A program made the translations under genes and the position numbers. A stretch of DNA of 64,000 nt from an uncultured Pelagibacteraceae bacterium (GTDB taxonomy: Bacteria; Pseudomonadota; Alphaproteobacteria; Pelagibacterales; Pelagibacteraceae), in assembly GCA_902586485.1 (NCBI GenBank), contig CACIHO010000002.1, positions 62,001 through 126,000 on the forward strand, given 5' to 3'. A model generated the notes under the pieces. That model was not told the origin of the DNA, did not search any database, and saw only the letters and a program-made list of their open reading frames with translations. Shown piece by piece: positions 27,870 through 37,113 of this stretch. The stretch's first letter is position 1, and each line of letters starts with the position of its first letter.

Positions 27870-29744
27870 TTGATCTATAGTCTTGTTGGATATTATTCGT
27901 TAGTGTTAGGATTAATTATTGGATTATTATTATTTTATTTTTCATATAAAAATTTTAATAATTCAAACGTATTAAATACAAAAATAATATCTTTTACATT
28001 TTTACAATTATTTTTTGTTTTCATTAGTTTTTTGTGCTTGATATTTTCTTTTATTGTTTCAGATTTTAGCAATGAAACAGTATTTAATAATTCTCATACC
28101 ACTAAACCTTTATTTTATAAAATAAGTGGAACCTGGGGGAATCATGAAGGGAGTTTGTTATTATGGTTATTTGTTTTAACTTTATTTATTTTCATCTTTT
28201 TAGTACGAACAAAAAATCAACCAGTAAAATACAAAATTTTAACTTTAGTTTTTCAACAAATAATAATAATTGGATTCTTTTTATTTTTAATCAAAACATC
28301 AAATCCATTTAATTATATTTTTCCAATACCTACCGAAGGTCTTGGATTAAACCCAATTTTACAAGACCCGGCTTTAGCAATTCATCCGCCTATTTTATAT
28401 TTAGGCTATGTTGGTTCTTCAATTATTTTTTCATCTGTCTTGGCAGCAACAAGTTTAAAGATTATTTCTTCCAGTTGGGCATCGCATATAAAAAAATGGA
28501 TCTTAATTTCATGGATATTTTTAACTTTAGGAATATTGCTCGGATCAATTTGGGCTTATTATGAATTGGGATGGGGAGGTTTTTGGTTTTGGGATCCAGT
28601 CGAGAATGTTTCTCTAATGCCGTGGCTTGCATTAACCACTCTTTTACATTGTATTTTAGTATTAGAGAAAAAATCTATTTTAACTTCATGGGTAATAATT
28701 CTTTCTATTGCAACATTCACATTAAGTATGTGTGGAACATTTTTAGTAAGATCAGGAATATTAAATTCAGTTCATACATTTGCAAATGATCCTGAAAGGG
28801 GTTTATTTATTCTTGTTTTTTTATTCATTTTGATTTTTTTATCTATTTTAATTTTTTTCTTTTTTCACAAAGATAATGACAAAAAATCTTATAATTTTTT
28901 TTGGTTGAGTAAAGAAACTTCAATATTAATTAACAACTGGTTTATGATGTATTTTTTATCAGTTGTATTAATAGGTACCGTATATCCAATTTTTTTAGAT
29001 GTAATTTCTTCACAAAAAATATCAGTTGGTCCTCCATTTTATCATAAGTTAATAATACCATTTTTAATTCCTTTTTTACTTATGATGGCGATTGGTCCAA
29101 AATTAAAATGGATAAAATCTCAACTCGAAGACAAGATTTATTTAATTTCTTTTTTTATTATCTCAACTTTATTAGCCTTTTTAGTATTAAAAAATTTTAA
29201 TCAAAATATTCTAATTAATACAATTTTGATATCGAGTGCACTTTATTTATTCTTTATTACTTTGAGAGATTTTTTTGTAAAAAAATATAAAAATATTTCA
29301 CAAAATATTGCTCATTTTGGATTTAGTTTATTAATCCTAAGTATTTTGTTTAATAATTTATTTGCAAGTGAAATTATAACGAATCTTAAAGTTGGTGAAA
29401 CTTTTGAAAATTCAAAAACCAAGATAGTTTTTGAAAGTGTTGATCAGAAAAAAGAACAAAATTATAATGCTATTATTGCAAATTTTTCTATAAGCAATCC
29501 GAATGGTGAAAAAGATAGACTTTCGCCTGAGTTGAGAATTTATAATCAACCTGTAATTGCCACAAGCGAAGCTGATATTAAAACAACTCTTATGTCAGAT
29601 AAATTTATTGTAATTAATCTGGTTCAAAACCAAGATTTTTTCAATGTAAGATATCAAGTTAAACCATTTATGTTATGGATCTGGTTATCAGTAATTTTAA
29701 TATCTTTTGGAGGTATTGTTAGCTTTTTACAAAAAAGATCATGA
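27870..29744 (+). CDS. ccmF: Cytochrome c heme lyase subunit CcmF
   Basis: A 624-residue polytopic membrane protein that attaches heme to apocytochrome c with CcmH. The WWD-type motif is GWGGFWFWDPVENVSLMPW, and conserved His are in TWGNHEGSLLLW, LAIHPPILYLGY and SVHTFANDP. The C-terminal periplasmic part holds EIITNLKVGE and ending helices. The start is a TTG one base after the ccmE stop (ATAAATTGATC). No better ATG is available nearby. Its end overlaps ccmG by four bases. Confidence 0.96.
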   Translation: MIYSLVGYYSLVLGLIIGLLLFYFSYKNFNNSNVLNTKIISFTFLQLFFVFISFLCLIFSFIVSDFSNETVFNNSHTTKPLFYKISGTWGNHEGSLLLWLFVLTLFIFIFLVRTKNQPVKYKILTLVFQQIIIIGFFLFLIKTSNPFNYIFPIPTEGLGLNPILQDPALAIHPPILYLGYVGSSIIFSSVLAATSLKIISSSWASHIKKWILISWIFLTLGILLGSIWAYYELGWGGFWFWDPVENVSLMPWLALTTLLHCILVLEKKSILTSWVIILSIATFTLSMCGTFLVRSGILNSVHTFANDPERGLFILVFLFILIFLSILIFFFFHKDNDKKSYNFFWLSKETSILINNWFMMYFLSVVLIGTVYPIFLDVISSQKISVGPPFYHKLIIPFLIPFLLMMAIGPKLKWIKSQLEDKIYLISFFIISTLLAFLVLKNFNQNILINTILISSALYLFFITLRDFFVKKYKNISQNIAHFGFSLLILSILFNNLFASEIITNLKVGETFENSKTKIVFESVDQKKEQNYNAIIANFSISNPNGEKDRLSPELRIYNQPVIATSEADIKTTLMSDKFIVINLVQNQDFFNVRYQVKPFMLWIWLSVILISFGGIVSFLQKRS

Positions 29745-30259
29745 AAAATAAAATTTTACCTTTTTTAGTTATTTTTATTTTTGGAATAATATTTTTTATT
29801 TTTTACAAAGGTCTAGAAGATTCAAAAATATATACGCCTGATGCTAATACAAAAAAAGAGATACCAGTATTTAATACTAAGGAATTTTTTTCTGGAGAAA
29901 ATGTGAAATCATCAAGTATCTTTGAGTTAGATAAGATTTATTTATTAAATATTTGGTCATCTTGGTGTGTTCCATGTCGACAGGAGCATCCTTTTTTGAT
30001 GAATTTAAATTTAGATAATAAACTAAATATTATTGGGTTGAATTATAAAGATAGTTTTAAAAATGCAGAAAATTTTTTAAAAGAACTAGGAAACCCTTAT
30101 CAAGAAATATTTATTGATCTAGATGGTACAATTGCAATTGAGTGGGGCGCTTATGGAGTTCCTGAGACATTTTTAATTTATAATAGTCAAATTATTAAAA
30201 AATATATTGGACCTCTTAACCAAGAATTAGTTAATGAAATTAATTTATTGATAAAATGA
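29741..30259 (+). CDS. ccmG: Thiol:disulfide interchange protein CcmG/DsbE
   Basis: A 172-residue membrane-anchored thioredoxin-fold protein. The N-terminal helix (residues 5-23) anchors it and the active site is WSSWCVPCRQEHP (CVPC). YGVPETFLIY carries the cis-Pro loop. It reduces apocytochrome c Cys before heme attachment. It overlaps ccmF and ccmH by four bases each. The size is typical. Confidence 0.95.
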   Translation: MKNKILPFLVIFIFGIIFFIFYKGLEDSKIYTPDANTKKEIPVFNTKEFFSGENVKSSSIFELDKIYLLNIWSSWCVPCRQEHPFLMNLNLDNKLNIIGLNYKDSFKNAENFLKELGNPYQEIFIDLDGTIAIEWGAYGVPETFLIYNSQIIKKYIGPLNQELVNEINLLIK

Positions 30260-30618
30260 AATTTATTAAATTTATTTTAATTTTTATAATATTATTTTCT
30301 TTAAGCGGTGTTAATGCCGAGGATAACGACAAAAGAAATAAAATAACTAAAAATTTACGATGTCTTATATGTCAAGGTCAATCAGTTTACGACTCTGACT
30401 CTGAATTTGCAAACAGTCTAAAAATTGTAGTTGAAAAAAAACTTCAAGAAGGTCTTTCTGAAGATCAAATATATGAATATTTTAAAATTAAATATGGAGA
30501 ATGGATACTTTATGATCCAGGTTTAAATAAAAACACTTATATTCTTTGGTTATTGCCAATATTGATATTTTTGATCGGAGGTGCAATAATCTATAAAAGT
30601 TTTATAGTTAAAAAATAA
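30256..30618 (+). CDS. ccmH: Cytochrome c-type biogenesis protein CcmH
   Basis: A 120-residue protein: signal peptide (MKFIKFILIFIILFSLS), the CxxC site in LRCLICQGQSVYDSDSEFA, then a C-terminal membrane helix (YILWLLPILIFLIGG). This is the short CcmH/CycL form without the TPR domain; CcmI is not seen here. Together with CcmG it handles the apocytochrome thiols. It is the last ccm gene, and the PagL-like gene follows after about 11 bases. Confidence 0.94.
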   Translation: MKFIKFILIFIILFSLSGVNAEDNDKRNKITKNLRCLICQGQSVYDSDSEFANSLKIVVEKKLQEGLSEDQIYEYFKIKYGEWILYDPGLNKNTYILWLLPILIFLIGGAIIYKSFIVKK

Positions 30619-30629
30619 ATAAATTATTG

Positions 30630-31142
30630 ATGAATTTAAAAATTTTTTTAATCAATCTGTTAATGATCACATTTGCATTTTTTTCGATTGCAGATGAAAA
30701 AGTTTTAAAAGATCAAAATACTGAATTCAGTGTTTACACAGGAATGTTTGATTTTAGTGATGATGGAAAAAAATCAACTTTAATAGGCTTTCAACATCAA
30801 AATGAAAATTTAAATAGAAATACTTTACTTGGAAATATTTCTCCAATAACAGGATTTTTAATTACTACAGATAATGCAGGATATTTATATACAGGTGTTC
30901 AGGCTCAATATAAATTAGGAGTGTTAAATTTTACTCCAAGCTTTACTCCTGGAATATATCACGAGGGAGATGGTAAAGATCTAGGTCATTTAATTGAATT
31001 TAAAAGTGAACTACAAATCTCACTTGATCTCTCAAATACAAGTGAATTAGGTTTCTCCTACAATCATATATCTAATGCCAGTCTAGGAGATAAAAATCCT
31101 GGGGCAAATAGTTATATGTTTAATTTCTTCAAAAACTTTTAA
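30630..31142 (+). CDS. Acyloxyacyl hydrolase / PagL-like outer-membrane protein
   Basis: A 170-residue exported protein, with a signal peptide (MNLKIFLINLLMITFAFFS) and then a predicted beta-barrel of alternating residues. The C-terminal segment LGFSYNHISNASLGDKNPGANS resembles the active region of PagL lipid A 3-O-deacylases (HxS). As I recall, PagL uses a His, a Ser 2 residues later and a Glu 12 residues after the Ser. Here that last position is Asn, so activity is uncertain. The ATG at 30630 is preferred to the track TTG at 30627. It follows ccmH closely and may share its transcript. A lipid A or outer-membrane function is inferred. Confidence 0.75.
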   Translation: MNLKIFLINLLMITFAFFSIADEKVLKDQNTEFSVYTGMFDFSDDGKKSTLIGFQHQNENLNRNTLLGNISPITGFLITTDNAGYLYTGVQAQYKLGVLNFTPSFTPGIYHEGDGKDLGHLIEFKSELQISLDLSNTSELGFSYNHISNASLGDKNPGANSYMFNFFKNF

Positions 31143-31151
31143 AAAGCACTT

Positions 31152-32303
31152 ATGAATTTAAAAGATTGTCACAACTTTAGTGATTTTAGAAAATTAGCAA
31201 AAAAAAAGCTACCATCACCGATATTTCACTATATTGATGGTGCTGCAGATGATGAAATCACTTACGCTAGAAATACAAGTGCATTTGATGATGTTGATTT
31301 AGTACCTAATGTTTTAAGAGGCGTAGAGAATGTTGATTTATCGACAACAATATTTGGGAAGAAATTGGATCTACCCTTCTATTTATCACCTACCGCTTTA
31401 CAAAGATTATTTCATTACGATGGTGAAAGAGCTGTAGGTAAAGCAGCTAAGAAATATAATACTATGTTTGGTGTGTCGGCACTAGCAACAGTAAGTGTAG
31501 AGGAAATTTCCTCACTTGTTGATACTCCGAAAATGTTTCAATTTTATTTTCATAAAGATAGAGGGCTTAATGATTCATGCCTAGAAAGAGCAAAAGCAGC
31601 AAAGTTTGATGTTATGGCCTTGACAGTTGATACGATTACAGGAGGAAATAGGGAAAGAGATTTAAGAACTGGGTTTACGTCCCCACCTAAACTAACACTA
31701 TCAAGCTTGTTTAGTTTTGCTACAAAGCCAATGTGGGGAATAAATTATTTAACAAAAGGTAAGTTTGAATTACCTCACCTTCAAGATTTTGTAAAAGAGG
31801 GTACAAGCACAAACTCTTCAATTGGAAATTATTTTTCTACAATGTTAGATCAATCAATGAATTGGAAGGATGCTGAACAACTTTGTTCGAAATGGGGAGG
31901 TCATTTTGCTTTAAAAGGAGTTATGAGTGTTGAAGATGCTAAAAGAGCTGTAGATATTGGATGTACAGGAATAATGGTTTCAAACCACGGTGGAAGACAA
32001 CTTGATGGATCAAGATCACCTTTTGATCAACTTGCTGAAATCGTTGATGCTGTTGGTGACAAGCTGGATGTAATCTGTGAGGGTGGAATTCATAGAGGAA
32101 CACATATGCTTAAAGCATTATCATTAGGTGCAAAAGCATGTTCTGGTGGTAGACTTTATTTATATGCTTTAGCAGCAGCTGGACAAGCAGGTGTAGAAAG
32201 AGCTTTAGAAAAGTATAAATCTGAATTAGTAAGAGATATGAAGTTAATGGGCTGTACTAAAATTAGTGATTTAAACAGAAGTAATTTAAGATTTAGAAGA
32301 TAG
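31152..32303 (+). CDS. FMN-dependent alpha-hydroxy-acid dehydrogenase (LldD-like), copy 1
   Basis: A 383-residue TIM-barrel flavoenzyme of the L-lactate dehydrogenase/glycolate oxidase family. It oxidises an L-2-hydroxy acid to a keto acid. Landmarks are PIFHYIDGAADDE, MFQFYFHKD with the substrate Tyr, the FMN-site Lys in ALKGVMSVEDAK and the catalytic His/Arg in VSNHGGRQLDGSRSP. The phosphate-binding segment reads CEGGIHRGTHMLKAL where DGGVRRG is usual, so Asp becomes Glu and the first Arg becomes His. The GR pair near LGAKACSGGR is kept. A tandem copy follows six bases downstream. The substrate (lactate, glycolate or another acid) is not decided. Confidence 0.9.
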   Translation: MNLKDCHNFSDFRKLAKKKLPSPIFHYIDGAADDEITYARNTSAFDDVDLVPNVLRGVENVDLSTTIFGKKLDLPFYLSPTALQRLFHYDGERAVGKAAKKYNTMFGVSALATVSVEEISSLVDTPKMFQFYFHKDRGLNDSCLERAKAAKFDVMALTVDTITGGNRERDLRTGFTSPPKLTLSSLFSFATKPMWGINYLTKGKFELPHLQDFVKEGTSTNSSIGNYFSTMLDQSMNWKDAEQLCSKWGGHFALKGVMSVEDAKRAVDIGCTGIMVSNHGGRQLDGSRSPFDQLAEIVDAVGDKLDVICEGGIHRGTHMLKALSLGAKACSGGRLYLYALAAAGQAGVERALEKYKSELVRDMKLMGCTKISDLNRSNLRFRR

Positions 32304-32308
32304 TAATC

Positions 32309-33460
32309 ATGAACATAAATGATTGTTATAATTTTGAAGACTTTAGAAAATTAGCAAAAAAAAAATTACCAGCACCTATTTTTCATTATATTGATGGTGG
32401 TGCAGATGACGAGGTTACTCTTAATAGAAATACTGAGGCGTTTAATGATTGTGATTTAGTTCCAAATATTCTTAACAGTGTTGGAGAGCCAGATTTATCA
32501 ACTACAGTGTTTGGTAGAAAAATTAGTATGCCTTTATTTTTATCACCAACAGCAATGCAAAGCTTGTATGATCCAGAGGGTGATAAGGCATCTGCAAGAG
32601 CTGCTGAAAAATTTGATACCATTTATAGTATGTCTACTATGGCTTCTTTTTCAATTGAGGAAGTAGCAAATATTTCAAGTGGTCCAAAACTTTTTCAGCT
32701 TTATATTCATAAAGATAAATCAATTACTGACGACTTAATTGAAAGATGTTCTAGAGCAAATTTTGATGGCATGTGTATTACTGTTGATACTCTTGTAGCT
32801 GGAAATCGAGAACGTGATCATAGAACTGGGTTTACAACACCACCTAAATTTACGTTTGATAGTTTGTTAAGTTTTGCTATGAGGCCAGGATGGGTTTTTA
32901 AATATTTTACTAATAAAAAATTTGAGTTGGCGAATATAAAAAATAAAACTGACAAAGGTACAAATATAGCTAAATCGGTTATGGAATATATAAATGAACA
33001 GTACGATCCTGCGATGAATTGGAAAGATGCTGAATATTGTATAAAAAAATGGAATAAACCAATGGCACTAAAAGGAGTTATGTCAGTTGAAGATGCCAAA
33101 AAAGCAATTGATATTGGCTGCACTGCAATAATGATTTCAAACCACGGAGGAAGGCAGCTTGATGGATCTAGGTCTCCTTTCGATCAAGTTAAAGCAATAT
33201 CAGATGCAGTTGGTGACAAACTGGAAATCATTTTAGATGGTGGAGTAAGAAGAGGAACACATGTGCTAAAGGCATTAGCTGCAGGTGCAACAGCATGTAG
33301 TTTTGGAAAAGCGTTTCTTTTTAGTTTAGGTGCTGGTGGACAAAAAGGAGTTGAGAGATTGTTAGAAAACATGCAAAAAGAAATTAGACGAAATATGGTG
33401 CTAATGGGATGTAAGTCTATCAAAGATCTTGATGCGTCAAAAATTATATATCGAAACTAA
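32309..33460 (+). CDS. FMN-dependent alpha-hydroxy-acid dehydrogenase (LldD-like), copy 2
   Basis: A 383-residue paralogue of the preceding gene, with the same length and close sequence similarity along its whole length (PIFHYIDGGADDE, LFQLYIHKD, ISNHGGRQLDGSRSP). Its FMN segment is the standard DGGVRRGTHVLKAL, but the later GR position reads CSFGKAFLF, with Lys for Arg. The pair therefore differ at complementary FMN-phosphate positions. They look like a tandem duplication that has diverged in substrate use. The gene is preceded by no terminator and followed by a 104-base gap. It probably feeds electrons to the quinone pool, as LldD does. Confidence 0.9.
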   Translation: MNINDCYNFEDFRKLAKKKLPAPIFHYIDGGADDEVTLNRNTEAFNDCDLVPNILNSVGEPDLSTTVFGRKISMPLFLSPTAMQSLYDPEGDKASARAAEKFDTIYSMSTMASFSIEEVANISSGPKLFQLYIHKDKSITDDLIERCSRANFDGMCITVDTLVAGNRERDHRTGFTTPPKFTFDSLLSFAMRPGWVFKYFTNKKFELANIKNKTDKGTNIAKSVMEYINEQYDPAMNWKDAEYCIKKWNKPMALKGVMSVEDAKKAIDIGCTAIMISNHGGRQLDGSRSPFDQVKAISDAVGDKLEIILDGGVRRGTHVLKALAAGATACSFGKAFLFSLGAGGQKGVERLLENMQKEIRRNMVLMGCKSIKDLDASKIIYRN

Positions 33461-33564
33461 ATTCTCTTAATTTTAGCTAATTATTTATAATTATAGTCCA
33501 ATTTATTTTGAAAACAGAATAGACAAAAAAGTATTTTTCGTTTAATTTTCCGTTTTTAATTATT

Positions 33565-34731
33565 ATGAAGTTAGCAGCGTCATTAAACAGGCTAGGAACA
33601 GAGAGTGCTTTCTCAGTTTTAGCAGAGGCAAAAAAACTCGAAGCACAGGGAAACCCTATGATTCATTTAGGATTAGGTCAACCTGATTTTAAAACTCCAA
33701 AACATGTTGTTGATGCAGCGAAAAAAGCTTTAGATGATGGACATCACGGATATGTTCTTTCAAATGGAATTTTAGAATGTAGACAATCAGTAACCAGATG
33801 GATTAAAAAAAGATATAACGCTGATGTAGATCCTGAAAGGATTCTTATAATGCCAGGAGGAAAGCCAACAATGCACTATGCAATTCAGTGTTTTGGTGAG
33901 CCTGGAGTTGAAATAATTCACCCAACACCTGCCTTTCCAATTTATGAGTCTATGATAAATTACACAGGTTCAACATCTGTACCATATGATTTAACAGAAG
34001 ATGAAAATCTAAAATTTAGCGCTGATAAAATTTTATCTTTAATAACAGATAAAACTAGATTGTTAATTTTAATTAATCCAAATAATCCAACAGGAAGTTT
34101 CGTTGAAAAACCAGAGATTGATAAATTAGCAGAGGGTTTAAAAAAACATCCACATGTAACAATATTAAGTGATGAAATTTATAGTAGACAAATTTTTGAT
34201 GATAAAGAAATGCCAACTTTTTTTAATTATCCAGAATTAAGAGATAGATTAATTGTACTTGAAGGTTGGAGCAAAGCTTATTCTATGACAGGTTGGAGAC
34301 TAGGTTGGAGTTTTTGGCCTGAAAATTTAGTTGAACATGTAAATAAATTATTAATAAATAGTGTTTCATGTGTAAATGCTGCTGCTCAGTTTGCAGGTAT
34401 AGCAGCTCTTGATGGTCCTGATGACTCAATTCATGAGATGATGGAAAAATTTACTTTAAGAAGAAAACTAATTCACGAAGGTCTCAACAGTTTGCCAGGT
34501 GTAGAATGTAGTTTGCCTGGTGGAGCATTTTATGCATTTCCGAAAGTGATTGGAACAGGAATGAATGGTTCTGAATTTTGCAAAAAAGCTATGCACGAGG
34601 CTGGTGTAGCTATAGTTCCAGGAACAGCATTTGGTAAAACTTGTCAGGATTACGTAAGATTTAGTTTTGCCGCTTCCAGAGATAATATTTCCCAAGCATT
34701 GGAAAATATAAAAAAAATGCTTACTAAATAA
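33565..34731 (+). CDS. Class I/II pyridoxal-phosphate aminotransferase
   Basis: A 388-residue fold-type I aminotransferase close to the aspartate/aromatic type. NPNNPTGSF, the PLP-binding Asp in LSDEIYSRQ, the Schiff-base Lys in GWSKAYSMTGWRLGW, and the carboxylate-binding Arg in YVRFSFAASRDN are all present. It heads a cluster that includes a GlcD-like oxidase, a 2-hydroxyacid dehydrogenase and a 3-hydroxyisobutyrate dehydrogenase-like enzyme, so a role in glyoxylate/alanine or serine-type transamination is plausible (inference). Its upstream 104-base gap holds no recognisable RNA. Exact donor and acceptor are unknown. Confidence 0.9.
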   Translation: MKLAASLNRLGTESAFSVLAEAKKLEAQGNPMIHLGLGQPDFKTPKHVVDAAKKALDDGHHGYVLSNGILECRQSVTRWIKKRYNADVDPERILIMPGGKPTMHYAIQCFGEPGVEIIHPTPAFPIYESMINYTGSTSVPYDLTEDENLKFSADKILSLITDKTRLLILINPNNPTGSFVEKPEIDKLAEGLKKHPHVTILSDEIYSRQIFDDKEMPTFFNYPELRDRLIVLEGWSKAYSMTGWRLGWSFWPENLVEHVNKLLINSVSCVNAAAQFAGIAALDGPDDSIHEMMEKFTLRRKLIHEGLNSLPGVECSLPGGAFYAFPKVIGTGMNGSEFCKKAMHEAGVAIVPGTAFGKTCQDYVRFSFAASRDNISQALENIKKMLTK

Positions 34732-34776
34732 GCTGTATTTTTTTATTTTTTTTTATTAGTATTAATATTTAGAACT

Positions 34777-36150
34777 ATGAACCAGCAAGTTGAGACAGAA
34801 TTAAAAAATCTTTTAAACAGTAGGTATTCGACATCAGAGTCTGCTCGTGGAAATTATGCAAGAGGTGAAGACACCTACGATCCAGTTTTATCAAAAGCAG
34901 TAGTTTTTCCAGAAACCAATGAAGAGGTGTCAAAAATATTAAAACTTTGTAATGAACATAAAATTCCAGTCGTTCCCTATGGTACAGGCACATCTTTAGA
35001 AGGGAATGTCGTAGGAAATGAAAATGGTATTACTATATGCTTGGAAAAAATGAATAAAATTTTAAGTGTAAACGCTCAAGATTTTGATTGTAGAGTTCAG
35101 GCATGTGTAACAAAAGAACAATTAAATGATTATTTAAGAGAAGATGGAGTTTTTTTCCCAATTGACCCAGGAGCAAACGCTGCATTAGGGGGAATGGCGT
35201 CAACTTCAGCTTCAGGAACTATGGCAGTAAAATATGGAACTATGAAGACGGTTATTTCTGGTCTAACTGTAGTACTGCCAAATGGTGATATCATTAACAC
35301 AGGTGGTAGAACTAAAAAAACCTCAGCAGGTTACAATTTAACAAATCTATTTATTGGATCAGAAGGAACTTTAGGTGTTATTACAGAAGTTCACTTAAGA
35401 TTATCTCCTGTACCTGAAAGTATAATGAGTGCGGTATGTCATTTTCCTACTTTAGAAGATGCTGTAATGACAGCTCAACAAATTATTCAGTATGGTGTCC
35501 CAATTGCTAGAATTGAAATGCTTAACGCAGATCAGATGGGAATATCTATAAACTACTCTAAATTAAAAGACATTGAAGCGGTACCAACTTTATTTTTTGA
35601 ATTCCATGGGTCCGAGTCTTCAAACAAAGAGAACATAAAAATTGTAGAAGAACTATCAAAAGATAACAATGGAAGCTCATTTAAATGGGCTAAAGATTTA
35701 GAGGAGAGAAATAAAATTTGGCAAGCAAGGTGGGATGTATATTATTCTGTTAAAGCTTTAAATAATAATGGAAGGGTTTATTCAACAGATGTATGTGTTC
35801 CAATTTCAAAAATTACAGAGTGTGTAAAATTTGCAGAGGAAAAGGCTAAAGAATTTGGGGTTAGAGCCCCAATGGTAGGCCATATGGGTGATGGTAATTT
35901 TCATGTAGTTTTACCTTATGATCCAGCAAAAAAAGAAATGTATAAACAACTTAGAGCCTTTAATGGCACATTAATAAGGAAAGCTCTAGAGCTTGAAGGA
36001 ACTATTACTGGCGAACACGGTGTAGGTCTCCATAAAAAAGAATATTTGCTTGAACAGCATCCTGACAATATTCCAGTTATGAAATCGATTAAAAGAACTT
36101 TAGATCCGAACAACATAATGAATCCTGGAAAAATCTTTGATTTAAACTAA
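34777..36150 (+). CDS. FAD-linked oxidase, GlcD/D-lactate dehydrogenase type
   Basis: A 457-residue FAD enzyme. The PCMH FAD-binding domain (residues about 30-220) has VPYGTGTSLEGNV and LGGMASTSASGTMAVKYG. The C-terminal FAD-oxidase domain ends with HMGDGNFHVVLPYD and TGEHGVGLHKKEYL, where the His residues bind metal and substrate. This matches D-2-hydroxyacid dehydrogenases such as GlcD and D-LDH. GlcE and GlcF are not adjacent, so it may be a stand-alone D-lactate or D-2-hydroxyacid dehydrogenase. It starts 45 bases after the aminotransferase and precedes a D-2-hydroxyacid dehydrogenase by nine bases. Confidence 0.9.
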   Translation: MNQQVETELKNLLNSRYSTSESARGNYARGEDTYDPVLSKAVVFPETNEEVSKILKLCNEHKIPVVPYGTGTSLEGNVVGNENGITICLEKMNKILSVNAQDFDCRVQACVTKEQLNDYLREDGVFFPIDPGANAALGGMASTSASGTMAVKYGTMKTVISGLTVVLPNGDIINTGGRTKKTSAGYNLTNLFIGSEGTLGVITEVHLRLSPVPESIMSAVCHFPTLEDAVMTAQQIIQYGVPIARIEMLNADQMGISINYSKLKDIEAVPTLFFEFHGSESSNKENIKIVEELSKDNNGSSFKWAKDLEERNKIWQARWDVYYSVKALNNNGRVYSTDVCVPISKITECVKFAEEKAKEFGVRAPMVGHMGDGNFHVVLPYDPAKKEMYKQLRAFNGTLIRKALELEGTITGEHGVGLHKKEYLLEQHPDNIPVMKSIKRTLDPNNIMNPGKIFDLN

Positions 36151-36159
36151 TCTTAAAAT

Positions 36160-37113
36160 ATGAAAAAAATTCTGATTACTAGAAGGTTACTAAGATCTTG
36201 TGAAGAAAAAGCATCAAAAATTTTTCATGCAAATTTTAATGACAATGATGAGCTTTATTCTCAAAACAAGGTAGTAGAAATGAGTCAAGGATGTGATGGA
36301 ATTTTAACCTCCCTAACAGATAAAATGGACGCTGAAACAATTAATAAATTACCTGAGAGCGTAAAAATAATTTCAAATTTTGCAGTTGGTTTTGGAAATA
36401 TAGATTTAGATGCAGCAAAAAAAAGAAAAATAGCAGTTACAAACACACCTGATGTTTTAACAGATGCGACAGCAGAAATTGGAATTCTACTAATACTTGG
36501 AGCTTGCAGAAGAGCTTCTGAAGGAATTGAAAGCGCAAGACAGGGAGGATGGAAGTGGTCAGCTGATTACCTTATCGGCAAACAACTGACTGGTTCAAGG
36601 TTAGGTATTTTAGGAATGGGAAGAATTGGTCAAAAAATTGCTAAAGTTGCAAAGTCTTTAGGGATGATTATTCATTATCACAATCGATCAAAACTAAACG
36701 AAGATAAAGAACAAGGCGCAACTTATCATGATAGTTTAAAAGGCTTGTTATCAGTTTCAGATGTTTTGTCGATTTGTTGTCCAGCTTCTAAGGAGACGAT
36801 TGATATGATTAATAAAGAGACAATAGAATATTTACCTAAAGGTGCGATAGTTACAAATGTTGCTAGGGGAGATATTGTTGATGACGATGCAATGATAGAT
36901 GCTTTAGAAAGAAGAAAAGTTTATGCAGTAGGATTAGATGTATATAAAAATGAGCCCAATTTAAACCCAGGGTATCTAAATCACAAAAGTGCATTTATAC
37001 TTCCACATCTAGGTAGTGCAACTAAAGACACTCGTACAGCTATGGCTAACTTAGCGATAGATAACCTTGAAGAGTTTTTCAAAACAGGAAATTGTAAGAA
37101 TAAAGTAAATTAA
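36160..37113 (+). CDS. D-2-hydroxyacid dehydrogenase (glyoxylate/hydroxypyruvate reductase-like)
   Basis: A 317-residue NAD(P)-dependent enzyme. The cofactor motif is LGILGMGRIGQKIAK. Catalytic Arg is in NVARGDIVDDDAM, Glu in VYKNEPNLNP and His in LPHLGSATKDTR, so the triad is complete. The closest match in pattern is glyoxylate/hydroxypyruvate reductase. It follows the GlcD-like gene and overlaps nothing. The next gene starts at the base after its stop. Together they form a hydroxy/keto acid handling set, with reduction of glyoxylate or hydroxypyruvate as the likely activity. Confidence 0.92.
   Translation: MKKILITRRLLRSCEEKASKIFHANFNDNDELYSQNKVVEMSQGCDGILTSLTDKMDAETINKLPESVKIISNFAVGFGNIDLDAAKKRKIAVTNTPDVLTDATAEIGILLILGACRRASEGIESARQGGWKWSADYLIGKQLTGSRLGILGMGRIGQKIAKVAKSLGMIIHYHNRSKLNEDKEQGATYHDSLKGLLSVSDVLSICCPASKETIDMINKETIEYLPKGAIVTNVARGDIVDDDAMIDALERRKVYAVGLDVYKNEPNLNPGYLNHKSAFILPHLGSATKDTRTAMANLAIDNLEEFFKTGNCKNKVN

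Noticed and set aside
33461-33564. Glycine or other riboswitch ahead of the aminotransferase
   Set aside because: The 104-base gap is AT-rich without the conserved cores or paired elements of known riboswitches.
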